Shown here: one piece after another, positions 50,403 to 62,796 of the stretch
Layout: each line of letters starts with the position of its first letter
How positions within the stretch are numbered: the stretch's first letter is position 1
Origin: Dipetalonema caudispina
Lineage: Eukaryota > Nematoda > Chromadorea > Rhabditida > Onchocercidae
Length of the DNA stretch: 64,000 bases
Direction: 5' to 3'
NCBI GenBank assembly: GCA_013365325.1
Contig: JABVXV010000060.1
Coordinates: 1-64,000, forward strand
The notes under the pieces: model-generated
What the model saw: the letters and a program-made list of their open reading frames with translations, nothing else
Database searches by the model: none
Told to the model about the DNA's origin: nothing
Made by a program: the position numbers and the translations under genes

Positions 50403-52569
50403 CTTTTTTGTCAATTCTTTTGGTGTTTTGCATGGAAACTGCAGTGGTTTATGACGGACATATTAGTTCATCATGATTCACCGTAGTTACCACTTTCGGT
50501 TTTTTTATTACTTTTTATATCATTGATACAATGCTTGATCAATGTTGTTTGTTTATGGTAAAGAATTAATAATATTGTTTGCTCGCATCATTATATATGA
50601 GGTAAATTTAAATCTTTTACATCATTCCAAGAGTTTTAAAAGTCAACCTCTGACTGAGAGCTATGAAATAGCAGATTCATCATTGGGAAGTGAAATCTTT
50701 AAAAGAAAGTCAGGAGATAGATATTTCACTATTTCCATGTAAGAGCTGGGCGTATCAGGCTTACATCTTATTGAATTTCAAAATTAATCAAGTTCCAAGA
50801 TACAAGTATGACGTAATGAAGATAACTTCTGTCAAAATTAAGGCTTTGGAAAATGAGGATTATGGTGGCACTGTTAGTTTTCTGTTGTTATTAGTGGTCA
50901 GTACAGAATAAAATAATACAGAAGAGCAGAGGATGAGCTGTCAACGAAGCTATCACTTTCGTAAATGTTTGATTTACAAAGAGTTTTGATGGCATTACGG
51001 GAAGCATTATCATGAATATCGGTTCTATTGTAAGAAACCAGTTTCCACTGTAAATTTACCTTTATGCAAAAAAAAAGAAGAAGAAAGAAAACTCATTTTT
51101 ATAATCTGGTTCTTGGAGTTTGAGCATTGATCAAAGTGCAATGTTTCATGTTGCTCATGGAATACATCACTGCATCAAACTTCACAAAATTTAGGTTTAA
51201 TAGAATGAATGTTAACAAATCCCTAAACTACTGGGAAACAAGTTAAGAGAGGAGATGATGTAGGTAGAAGTTATTTACGAATAGAAGATGAGAAGCTAAA
51301 AAGATAGCACCAGTTTAAAGTAACTGGTTAAAGGAAATTGTAGACAGTCGGTTTCACAAAACTTTGCTATCAAATTTATCATAATTTTAATTTGTAGTTC
51401 ATTTAAATTTACTTTTTGGTGGCTTTTTGACTTAATTTGTCATCGAAATATCCTACAAAATATTCATGAAAATTCAATTTTGAAACAGTTTTGGTTGGCT
51501 AACTTTTTCACTGCTATAAAAAAGCACTGATGTTGTGCTAGAAGAAAGTGCAGCTTTTTAAATGTGAAATGTCTCGATACTCAATTTTTGAGGGCCATTA
51601 GAGGCTGATCGGATTAAAAAGGATTGAATTAAGCTGAATCGAATCAATTTAAATTATTCCGGAAGAAATTGGACTAAAATATGATAAAAATTACATTGTA
51701 AAAATTGCAATTAAATTACAATCAACTGAACTGATAGAAGTTACTGAATCGTTGAGGTGGGCTGGACATTGCTAAATTGGAAATTAAGCAATAATTTCAA
51801 GCAGTTACGAAAAAAACCGCTACTTTATAAAATAAAGTGCAATCTACAAAAAAAATAGGTGAACTAAAATGCTCGAATACATCGTTCTTTTGCTGTCAAA
51901 ATTTATTGAGTCAATCAGTTAGTCAATGTAGTCACATATGTCGTTAATTTTAAGTAAAATTTTCTTTCGTTATAACCCACCTCCACTTCCTTTCACATTT
52001 TCATTCTAATAAGTTTCTTAAAGTTTGCTTTTTACACAGAAAAGATAAATTTCTGTTAAAAACCCGTTGTTTTTAAATGTAAATTTTAGTAGAAACCCAT
52101 TAGCAATAGTTGGAATTTTGATATTCAATTTCTCAATCTTCCACCATTATTTATTTCCTATTAGAATTGCACCATCTACATAAATTGGATCATTAACAGC
52201 TTTAAGTTTTCATAGAAGGTATTTGTTTGAATATGTAACGAGGTGTAAATACAGTGTCTTAAAGATTCATAATTTTACTTTACCTTATATTTAAGTAAAT
52301 AATTTTGCTCTATTTTGAAGGAAAAGTTTTATATTGAAATTCTACTGCTTATAAATTAATAATAAGATGAAATTAATAATAAGAAATTCTACTGCTTATA
52401 AATTAATAATAAGAATTCATGCTTATCTGTTATCACCACACATTTGATTGTATACAATCTATCTTTCACTTCCAAATGATCAGAATAAAATGGCAGGGAT
52501 TTTGTTTGATCTTTTTGAATTCAAATCATTTCATTCTTCATCCTTTCAGAGAAAACCAGGAAACCACAT
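50403..52569. other. Intergenic region
   Basis: Between HACD and the first SEC14-GOLD gene. Two overlapping ORFs at 50542-50911 show some mixed composition but no start or splice context, and were not called. A duplication of about 30 bases (aaattctactgcttataaattaataataaga) occurs at about 52337-52415. Confidence 0.4.
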
Positions 52570-55495
52570 ATGATGTCCAATCAGTACGATGTGAATAGCA
52601 CTTCGAATAAGAAAAGTAGCCATCAGGACGATATCGCTGAATTTAGAAAATGTATGGAACCACTTTTAAAAAAGTATCCACGCTATGATACAGATTATGC
52701 TTTGTTACGATGGCTTAACGGATGCAAATTTGATAAAGGTGAAATTATCGGAATCTGTTATTTTACTTAAGAAAAATGTGCATTTACCAAATCTTTTCGA
52801 AGTTCTGTTAATAACAGTGTTCATTAAGTATTCTTAAAGTTTCAGCCTAATTCTGTTACTTTTTTTGTGTTCCAGAAATGGCGGCACAAAAAATGAAATG
52901 GTCTCTAAATACGATGAACGCAGTTGGAACATTTGATAAAGATCTTAGTTCGATTGAGAAAATTGAAGCAACTATTAGAGCATTAACACCTTTAGCAGAT
53001 TATTTTCCGGGTATTTAAATTAGTAATTTTATTAATTGTAGTGGTGCAAGAAGAATTGAAGCGAAAGTTTTGCTTCTTTAAGGGATAAAATCTTTCATCA
53101 AAGTTCCTCTAACTTAGCGCTTTTCTTTTGCAGGTGGTACTATTGGATATGATAAAAATGGATATGTGATAGTTATACATAATATTGGTAAAGCTCATCC
53201 ACGTAGTCTAATTAGTGCTGAACGAGTGTCTCAATTTTATATTAGTGCCATATATGATTATGAAGGAATGCAATGCCTTATAAGGTATATTTCCAAATCC
53301 GTTTGTTTAGCAAAATTGATCAAAATGACCAGCAAATAAACAAAATACGATTTAGATACTTCCACACTAAGATCTGAATCCGCTGTTGAAGACATTTGAA
53401 ATAGGTAGATGTGTTCGAAGTACAGTGAGGCTTCGACAAAAAACGATACTAATATTAAGCGGTATAAGTGATGGTAGCAGTGGATACTTAGTAAGCAAAA
53501 ATGTAAAAAATGATCGATCGAATACTAAAATCAAGTCAGTCAGTAATTTGCATCATTGTTGTACATAGAGCGGAGGAAGCGAAACGTGGCTGTAAATTGG
53601 GTACAGTAGTAATTGTTGATTTAAGTGATTTCTCATACGATATCATCTTCCATTTGCCCGCTACAAAGATATATATCTCAGCACTTATGATGCTACAGGT
53701 TTGCTTATTATTATTTATCATGTGATGATTCAATGTAAAAATAATTAAAAAATACATTCCATTTAAATGATTTTCATTTTCATAATGAATCTTTTAATGA
53801 ATCTTGAAAGCACATAATAATATATTGAAAAGTCAATTATCCAAGATTTTTCCAAATTAGACCTTAGTGTCAAATGATCTTCAACAATGTTTTAATTAGA
53901 AAGAATTGAAGTACATGACGGCCAACGAGATTTTGTATGTAGAGGATAGTATACTTTTATATCATCCCTTGGATACTATTGTAATTCTATCACAGACAAA
54001 TTCTTAAAACTTTCTTATTTTAGTCAGGAAAGTAATTGAATAATAAGTGAATGAATATCCCCATCATATAGGAAATAATATGAAATTGATAATTTCACTA
54101 ATAATTACAGGATATGTTCCCTGATGTGGCAGTAAAAATATACATTGTAAGTGCTCCTGTAGCTGTACAATTTCTTGTGCGAATGGTCTTCATGAATATC
54201 GCTAAAGTAAGGAAAAGAAATTTACATAGTTCAAATTGATGAAAAGATTACAATTTGCTTAAAAATCTAAACAATTTTCTCAAGAGAAACAAGAAAATTG
54301 AAACTTGAACGATATTGTTCTAGTCAGATATTATTATCAGTTCTGTTACAGAAATACTTAAGAGGAGGAAGAATTTGTAATTTATGAAAATATCAAAATG
54401 TATTATATAATTATATAAAAATGTATATATAAAAATTATATAAATTTGGTCACTTGAAGGAAACAACGGATTTGTTTGAGTTTTTGGGCAGTGATTGGAA
54501 AGAAGTTTTAGCAGAAAGACATGGAGCTAAATTTTTGCCAAAAAAGTATGGTGGCTTGATGGATGATGTTTTCCGAGAAGGAGGAGAGGTTCCGAATTAT
54601 ATGTGCGTCTTAAAAATTTTTCCCATCGATAAATTTTAAAATTGAATTGTAAATTTTGGAAGCAAATTGTAAATTATTCTTAATTTAGAAACCATACACA
54701 GACAAGTGGTCAAATTTCAAATATTGGAAATGTAAAAATATAGATTTTGAGTTTCGTTTGCTACCATTTTTCGTCCTTTCTTGCAAAATTTTTATGCAAA
54801 TCTCTATTTAAGAGCAGAAGCGAACAAGAAACATATAGCAGATGAAAAACTCAAAAAGATTACTATAAGTGCACGAAATGAAGCAGTATTAAGCATTAAT
54901 GTGGAGAAGCCAAATTCAAGACTTTTTTGGTATTTTACCTGTTCATCGGGTGATATCGATTTTTGTGTGTTGTTCGAGGATGAAGAAGTATATTCATCTT
55001 ATCAATATTCGGATTCATTCTTTAGAATTTATTGTTACATCATCGAAAATTCCGCTTTAGACATTTCTTAAAAATGTAAGAAAAATAGCTCGGAAAATGA
55101 AAGGTCGAAGAGAATTGCGTTTATTGGAATTTTTTTAAATGACCAGAAGACCCGTGCAATTAAGAGCAGATGACCAGAGCATTGTGCAAAATCAGACTAG
55201 ACAAACGTGAAATAGGAAGTATTGCGAGCTAATTACCCACCGTTAATATCCATCATATTGCACTGATGTCCAAGCAATCCTGTGATTTTGATAAACATTC
55301 AGTCTTTGGTTTCATTTTTTTTTTTTTTTTAAGGTCTGGCCACGTTTTCGGATTTACACTGAATTTACAGCAGAATACAATGAAATAGTATGCAAAGAGG
55401 CTGGTCTATATCAATTAATATTCTCCAACAAACATGGACGCATATGGAGCAAATCTATTCAGTATTACATTAGTATCGAACAGCCTTCAGCTTAG
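52570..55495 (+). CDS. SEC14-like CRAL-TRIO/GOLD lipid-binding protein (copy A)
   Basis: Eight exons: 52570-52738, 52876-53010, 53134-53284, 53569-53698, 54111-54206, 54460-54602, 54813-54987, 55334-55495; 386 residues. SEC14-GOLD proteins bind phospholipids or other hydrophobic ligands and associate with membranes. The N-terminal CRAL-TRIO_N helix is FRKCMEPLLKKYPRYDTDYA with LLRWLNGCKFD. The CRAL-TRIO core includes YFPGGTIGYDKNGYVIVI, TVVIVDLSDFSYD and FLGSDWKE...LPKKYGG. The C-terminal beta-sandwich GOLD domain runs from ITISARNEAVLSI through LFWYFTCSSGDIDFCVLFE to AGLYQLIFSNKHGRIWSK. It resembles the Caenorhabditis ctg genes. The exon at 54460 uses a weak TTGAAG acceptor, and a few residues usually present before the LGSDW motif appear missing, so that exon's 5' edge is uncertain. 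Confidence 0.9.
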
Positions 55496-56239
55496 TTGAA
55501 AATATGACTAACACTACAGTATGATTGAAAATGAGTAATTTTAATTTTTCAACTTCTTAAGAATTGAAAACAAATACAGGCGATCTATTATTGAACAGTA
55601 TCGATGAAGAGTCAATTGAACTTAAATTATGTATGGTAAAGATCGGACAAATTTTGGGCCAGAAATTTATATCAAAATGTTATTACAATAAGATTTAAAT
55701 CGTGGATTTATGAATGAAATGAAAAAGTGATACTCCTTAGTCTAGAGGGTAGTCAGTCATTCAGATTTACTAAAATTGAATCTCAATATTAATCTGATTG
55801 CAAAACCGCCTTCTCAACTAGAATTAATCAAATTTGAAAGCTGCAATTCAGCACCATTAAAAGTATCGTATTAGAGCCCTGAGGAATCTTATTGGTTATG
55901 AAATTTACAATTAATAAAATTTTATTAAAATATGACTAACACTAATACATCAAATGTCAATTTAGACACAAATTTTAAAGTCATGCATTTTCGATTGGAA
56001 TTATTTTCATAAATCAAGTCCGATGATTCTTTCAGTTCCCCCACAAATTCATAATTTCATTCTAATTTCATCGATTTAAAAGCCATTCTGCAAGAAAATT
56101 CATACCCTTTACCTATTAGTTATCATCTCAGAATAGGCTAAAGTTGAAGAAATTCATTCCTGGTTCAATGAATCGTTATTGTACTCTTTCATTCTTTTTA
56201 TAATTATTTTATTGTCGAAGGAAAATGGAAGTTCATGGC
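55496..56239. other. Tail-to-tail spacer
   Basis: The 3' flanks of the convergent SEC14-GOLD (+) and glucocerebrosidase (-) genes. AT-rich, with AATAAA-like words (for example at about 55912) that may serve polyadenylation. No gene was seen. Confidence 0.45.
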
Positions 56240-59200
56240 CTATTTATTCCAAATAACAGTTGCAATGCTCTTCGGTTCCAGTTGTATGTGAAGGACCATG
56301 CCAACTTTCGCTGTATCTTCCACCGATAATGTCACTGATTTACTATCACGATTCAGAAGTACCAAAACTCGTTGCTGTGTTGGAGTAACGAATGCAACTC
56401 CTTCATATGAAACCGGCTTCAAGTAAAAATGCAGTTCAATTCGAATTGAACCTGGTGGAATGAATTTACTGAAATTTCTTGGCTGTAATTTAAAAAAAAT
56501 AAGAAATGGAGTTATTACAGTATTTTATTCTTAAGTAGTTTTTTGCTAATCAAGAAACTGAGGACGGAACCATGCCAGGAACGTAATTTGCTTTTATTTG
56601 TAAAAGAAAGATACGGTAGTGTTAGCTTAACCATTCTTTTTTAAATGACTATCACAGTCACTTACTCTAGACTGAATTTCTTTCCTTTGAGTTTTTAAAG
56701 TAATTCATGTTTCGCATATTTTGCTTCTGTTTCAAATTCGAAATTTAATTTTGCTGTATATGCTAAATTGGTAAGTGAAGCAAATAGTTCGAATGGCGGT
56801 GATACTATTGTCAGACGTACTGTACTGGATGGTAATTAAAATTAATTCGATTTCTCGAGAAAGGAGGAAATGTAACCTGAAATGTCCCATAACATAAAAC
56901 ATAGGTTGCTTGTAAAATTCATCAGCAGTTGCATTTATTATTATTGGTGCATCTACATAATTCTTGACAAAGTTCGGTCCACCCTTTAAATCAAGACAGA
57001 GATTCCAATCAGTCCATCCGGATACCCAGTGAGAAAGATCCTGAAATTCCTGCGGGTCAAAGAGAGAGCCTAGCTTACTTAAAGCATTTCTTTTTTGTTA
57101 AGTTCCTTAACTTTGTCAACTTTTCATATTGTTTTGAAAAAATTACAAACTTATATCTCTGAAAACCTATTCAACAATTTTTCAGAATGAGAAACTTAAT
57201 ATGATCAGAAGTTGTAGATTTCTTTTTGAACCACGTTAATATTAAGGTCGTTCTAGATTAAGAATCAATTAAAAATTCATAACACTATAAAAAAAGTTTC
57301 ATAGATGGAATTTTCACTATCGACAGTCTACAAAAAAAAGAAAAAAAAAAAGAATCATCGACTGGACAAATGCAGAAATTGTCTTTAATTACCTTTTCAT
57401 TGCCTTTACATGGAAAATTATATTGAGAAATTTTTTAAAAAACAAAATGATACCTGAATGATATCATGAGCATAAAGATCACCGCGTGACCAATCACCCA
57501 GAAGTGGACTATGCTCAAAAGGCTTGGATCCAGTACATGCCTGAATAAAAATTTTATTCAGTCCTTTGCTATAGCTAGCCAATTCTATTATGCAATATTT
57601 ATGACAAAATTTTAAACAAAACCAGCCTCCGTTCCGAGGATGAACTTAGTCGGATGACGATTGTGTGTTTCAGATAGCTGTGATACTGGCACGAAATCAC
57701 CATACCAATGCACTGCTATGCCAGATACGTACTGAGCAGCTTCCTTATCTTTAAGGACCTTAAATAATAATAATAATAATTTTTTCTTGCCCAAATTATG
57801 ATCATATATTATTTTTTAAAATAGAACAATATTCAACCAAAGTGATAATTTAAGGTCTCGACAGCATCTATCCTTGTCGATAATTTGATAAAAAAACCCT
57901 TAACCTACAGTATCATTGAATGAGCACATAAGTTATACATAAAAAGATACCACATCAGCCCAGATTGGTAACTGTGTTCGTTGATCATCCATTATCATTA
58001 ATGATATATTCCGACCTACTTCACTTTTTCGTAACGCTGGACCAAGATGATTCTTTACAAAATCACTAGAAAGTAATACTGTTAAAAATCATAGTATATC
58101 AGCTGTAAAAAAAGACCCTCATGAAGTATATGATTTTTTTATTTTAGTGATCATTAAGAAAGGATAATAATTATAAGCTATAAAACATTTGACCAAAAAG
58201 TGACAGCTGTGGGTGGTCATCTATCTATGAAATAATTTCAGTTAGGTAAGTCGTTTTGTTCATTCCGTTTTGATTATCAAATAATAAAAACAAAGGAATA
58301 TACAAACATACCGTTCAGTTTTGGGACTAAAATACATTGTTTGCCATTTGTAGGATAGATCAGCACCGGTTACTGGTTCATTTTGAACAGTAAGTCCCCA
58401 AAATGTTATACCATTGTTTTTGTATGCTTCAAGAAATCTGAAAGTGAATGAAAAATAAATCTGTTTAGTAGAGAATTTATAACATAGATAAAAGATGATT
58501 AGTATACTTCACATAGTGGTTAGCCCACGTCACATGATATGGTCCATTAGGAGGTCCACGTAATGTACCGCCACCAATCATTCGCCCATTAGTCTTCATC
58601 CATCCTGGTGCTGACCATGGGGTAGCGAATAATTTGAGTACACCATTTGTTAAGCTTATTGCTTGCTTGATATAAGGAATCTGAACTGAAAATTTGCATC
58701 GAAGAAGGACAACTATTATTTTCCATCAAAAAAAAATGAAAATGTAACTAAGAAATCTTATGAAGTTCTTGAAAAAACATCTTTCCGAAACCACAGTTAA
58801 TCTGTACTAACTGATAAGAACAACTTACTTTGAACTTGAAATCTTCTTCAGCCAATGAGAAATTGCTAAGAGTAAAATCATTCGGTGAGTCATCATATGA
58901 ATATGAATGAGTTGAAAAATCCGTACTTGCAATCGGAACTCTACCAGTCGTATATTGTATACCTCAAAATGTATGCTCCATTTAGGTGCAATAAAAGTAA
59001 GAGGTGAATCTTTCTGGAGGAAATATAAATTTATTCATCTGTAGCTATTCTATAAATGTGCCAGTGAGTATCTAAAGCTTGTAGCCTAGGTATGAATTAC
59101 CTGTCCTTCCAAAATAGGACTGTAACAGATTGGCTTGAGTTGGTTCACTCAACGAGTTGATATTAATGCCAGCTGCATCGGTGAATGCTCCACCAAACCC

Positions 59201-60903
59201 AATTATTGTTTGGAATCGTATCTGATCATCGATTTTCAAGCGAATGATTCCGGCTTCTAAAAGCTATTACTTGAATTTCAAAATTTATCAATAAATCAAA
59301 AAAAAGTGAATCAGTAAACTGCATGAAATTTACTGAAACAAAGAAGAAATGGAATAAATATTCATAACTTTACTATTAACATGCAAATTATGTTAGCATT
59401 ATTTACAAGAAAACATCTATATCGTGAATCTATTGAAAAAGACTGTCATTTCAAAAAAAAAAAGGGAAATGTAATTTCAATAAATAATTATTAGCATTAT
59501 AATGAGTAAGAGGTATCTGTTTTGCATGATCAATTTAGCCAATATTGGAAATTTTAAAAAATTAGCAATGGAATTTTTGAAATATACTATAGTAAAGATT
59601 TTCATTCAGAGCCAAATACAATATGAATACGATGACAGAATTGTCAATGACCCGGAATAATTTAAATTACTGATCTTAATCTTAAATTAAAAAAGAATCT
59701 GGTGCATTTAACTCAATTACACTAAATTTTGTTGCAATTTTATCTTTCCACTCAGATGTTAGTCAATATTATGTGAATGTATTTTAGCGATGTCTTTTTA
59801 AATTTAACAAATTTCAATTCAAGAATACGATGACTACAAACTGAGGAACTCTTCATAAATCATGGATAAATCATAACGAGAGGATAAGTTAATAAAAAAA
59901 AAGGTACTAATTCCACTTTTCAAAGGAAAAATGACGTTACATTATATTGATGCTCATTTCTAAGAATACATCGATGTATTTTTATCCATCATCGTTTTAC
60001 AATTACACTTTGCAATGAATTCACCCCTTTTTATAGAATCCGAACTTATAGGCAACAGAACTGCAACATTTCGATGAGCAATTGCTTTAGATTTATCAAA
60101 TGGATGAGTGTATCTTCTTTCAAACTGAACTATTTACCATTTGTCTTTTCCGTGAACGATGAGATAGTACGTTCAAAACGTTTTCCATACCGGTTTGTTT
60201 TATAAATAGCTGCCTGTAATGATTCCAAATTACCCACTTCTGGTACATCATCACAATATGTTGCATTGCATACACATACTATATTTCTCTTCTTTTCATA
60301 ATATCGATGTTGACATTTTCGAGCTTTTGTACCTGAAATTTGTTGAAAAAAAAAAAGAAAAAATTATTGTAATTAATCCAATTCCAAAAATATTAATTTG
60401 AAAATAAACTTTAGAAACGATGAAAGGATAACTGGTATGATTTACTGATAAATATTATTTATACCAAATAAACAAATGTTCGCTTTAATTCTTGTTGTGA
60501 GTACAATAAATAAACAAATGAAAACATGTCGAAGTATGTATGATACAATGGATCACACCATATTCAAGTGCAAAATGAACCTTAGAGTCTAGAAATTTTC
60601 CACCAAATATAATCCACAAGGTGATGAGGAAAGTTTAAGTATTCTAATGTTTAGATGGATATGATTTAAAAAGTGAAGCTTGTGGATTATGTTTAATGGA
60701 GAATTTCTAGATGCTAAGGTTTATTTTGCGCTTGGAAATGGATTGCCTTATTCTTTCTGTTTTATGTTTCATTCTATCTGTGGCACTTAACACTGATAAT
60801 CAAACAATGGTATAAGTTACCTACCTGAGCACAAAAGTAGCAGAAATAAACAAAGGACAGAAAGTTGAAAGTTTCGGGAATTACGGATGAGTGTTATATC
60901 CAT
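56240..60903 (-). CDS. Lysosomal glucosylceramidase (GH30, glucocerebrosidase)
   Basis: Eleven exons in order: 60903-60825, 60332-60138, 59256-59101, 58962-58829, 58680-58508, 58437-58312, 58065-57951, 57758-57618, 57540-57454, 57040-56877, 56468-56240; 532 residues, close to human GBA1 (536). It hydrolyses glucosylceramide to glucose and ceramide in lysosomes. Exon 1 is a signal peptide (hydrophobic LSVLCLFLLLLCSG). Family landmarks are VCVCNATYCD, GFGGAFTDAAG, FATPWSAPGWMKTNG, acid/base Glu in TVQNEPVTG, MDDQRTQLP, GIAVHWYGDF, nucleophile Glu in LGTEA, VSGWTDWNL and FYKQPMFYVMGHFSKFIPPGS. With the GT donor exon 8 ends ...GTEAGF and reads into ACTGSK, a three-residue insertion. Ending exon 8 at 57627 (GC donor) gives the family-like GTEACTGSK. 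This is a gba-type orthologue; which nematode gba copy is not decided. Confidence 0.95.
60565..60735. repeat. Imperfect inverted repeat (foldback) in glucocerebrosidase intron 1
   Basis: The arm at 60565-60620 (from caagtgcaaaatgaacctta to ccacaag) and the arm at 60679-60735 (from cttgtggattatg to ttttgcgcttgg) are reverse complements at roughly 85% of positions, with a loop of about 58 bases. RNA from either strand would form a long hairpin. It may be a small foldback or MITE-type element, or an arm-duplication event. No target-site duplication was identified by eye. Confidence 0.8.
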
Positions 60904-62796
60904 CGAATGAGTCAATCAGTACTGCATTACATGCGATACAGGGTCGGGTCGGGTCAGTTGTTGTCTGCTATCGAATGTGCCACATTGTCGATCTCACTCT
61001 CGTAGCAACTGTCCGTATTCTCTTCTACACTGTTGAACAATTTCCAGTTAATGACGAGAAACTCTTGAAAAGGTTACAGAAATTCCGAATTCCCATGGAA
61101 ATTGTCCATACAGACTTCCTAAAACTTTCGATCATTCATATAACATCACATTTCATCCTTTCACTTCCTTCTTCCATCCCATTCCTTCTCCTTTTTGTCT
61201 TGAAATTTCCACAAATTGTCAGAATTCATTGTCGTCTTCGTTACAACAATTTTATTATTTTGTTCAAGAAAAGGATGTAAGAACTGAATGAATCACTTAA
61301 ACATTTAGAAATATTTAATTGTTAAAGAATGACTATTTTTAAATTACAACAAACTAAAATTGATTAAAACTACGCTAAGCTTGAAAGAAAAATCTGAAAT
61401 CCCTACATCCTTATATCATAAAATACAATAGGAAGTGTTTAAATTGTGCCCATATAAGCTTTACATGTCCAAAAAAATCTTCCTCATTCACGTTTAGGTT
61501 TTTTTTTCTTAGATTTTAAAATCTTCTTGTTTTTAATCCTTAAAATCTCCTAATTTCATTCAAGTTTTTCATTTCGTTTTTATTGGCCCAATACTATTAT
61601 AATTCCCCGCTACCATTCTCCGTTCCTATTAATTAAACAACAAGTTTACGTTCCGTTTGTTTATACGGTCAGGTATTCTTCATAAAAATAGTTTGAAATC
61701 ATAAAACTATTTATTAATGTCATCTATATTAGATAGAAAGTGAATAAGTTAACAGATCATCTTTCCGGATACTTCATTCATTATTTTATCATCTTGAAGT
61801 CTGTTAAAGGTGTTCATATTTATCTGTCATCTCTAGAGATGATAGGTAATCACGTATCCAACTTTACCATTAAAATTACCCAGGTTTTAGAGCTAAATAA
61901 ATAATCTCACTTAGTAACTGAATATGAAGAATTTAATTTAAGATTTTTAATGTTTTAGCAGGCATCTTATTTGGTGATAGCTTGAACCTGAAATGTTTTC
62001 TTATTGAGATGGCAGAAGAAGGCGCAATAGGAAGAGGTTATTTGAACAGGTAAGTTCTATTTACCGCTCACCTCGAACTGTGCTTTTATTGAATGGGATA
62101 AATGAAATTCATATCTTATCATTTTATTCTCCAGTGAAATCTGCCATTCGGGTTAACTGCCATAAGATAACTCTCAGCAGTGGCATTCATCTCTAATATG
62201 ATTAGCTAGAAATGGTGCAATCAAAGCTTCTCGGGAAGAATTCTATCCAGAATATCTCAGGAAGAATCCTATCCAGAATACCTCAGGAAGAATTCTATCC
62301 AGAATATCTCAGGAAGAATTCTATTCCTCTCTATCCACTGCGTTCTTCGACAAAACAAAAGATCACTATCACTGGTAGGGATTGAAAGTTAGAGAAAGAC
62401 TAGAGATGATGCTACTGAAGAGACATGAGGGATCGGTAAAGAAACATGCAAAGTATTAATGAATATAATTGTGATAAAGAGTGAAAAGATAAATGATTCA
62501 CGGGTTGTTTGACCTTTTTATTTCAATTCTATTATAAGTTAATCAGTTAGTTTTCAACTGTTAAGTTTTCTATTTAATTTTTGCAATTTGTAAGTTAAAG
62601 TTTTCGTTCTAACTTTTCAAATTTTTCACTTGAAGTTTTCATTTTGTTTGAATATTTGTCAAGATTTAAATATTTTTTATTTTCTTTCCTAGGTTTTGTA
62701 GTTTTTTTTTTGCTTCTCAAGATTTTCAGCATTGTTCATTCCATTGCTTTTTCTTCTCAGAAATTTATCACATAACTTGCAGATTCCAGGAATTGA
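60904..62796. other. Divergent promoter region with candidate 5' exon
   Basis: Between the oppositely transcribed glucocerebrosidase and second SEC14-like gene. A tandem gggtcgggtcggg lies about 40 bases upstream of the glucocerebrosidase ATG. A 129-codon ORF at 60891-61280 (+) overlaps that start and is not supported further. At 62010-62051 a short open segment (MAEEGAIGRGYLN) ends at an excellent donor AACAG|GTAAGT and may be a 5' exon, but it does not join in frame to the SEC14 ATG without a stop. The 26-bp repeat is listed separately. Confidence 0.35.
62230..62325 (+). repeat. 26-bp tandem repeat, about 3.7 copies
   Basis: Consecutive copies of ctcaggaagaattctatccagaatat begin at 62230, 62256, 62282 and 62308 (the last truncated), with one or two substitutions per copy. 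This minisatellite lies in the presumed 5' region of the second SEC14-like gene. Confidence 0.93.

Noticed and set aside
60891..61280. 129-codon plus-strand ORF overlapping the glucocerebrosidase start
   Set aside because: It overlaps the signal-peptide exon antisense, has no splice context, and shows no recognisable domain.
61851..61910. Possible spliced-leader-like word (aaaattacccaggtttt)
   Set aside because: It only partly resembles SL1 (ggtttaattacccaag) and lacks the following donor and Sm site, so it is not an SL RNA gene.
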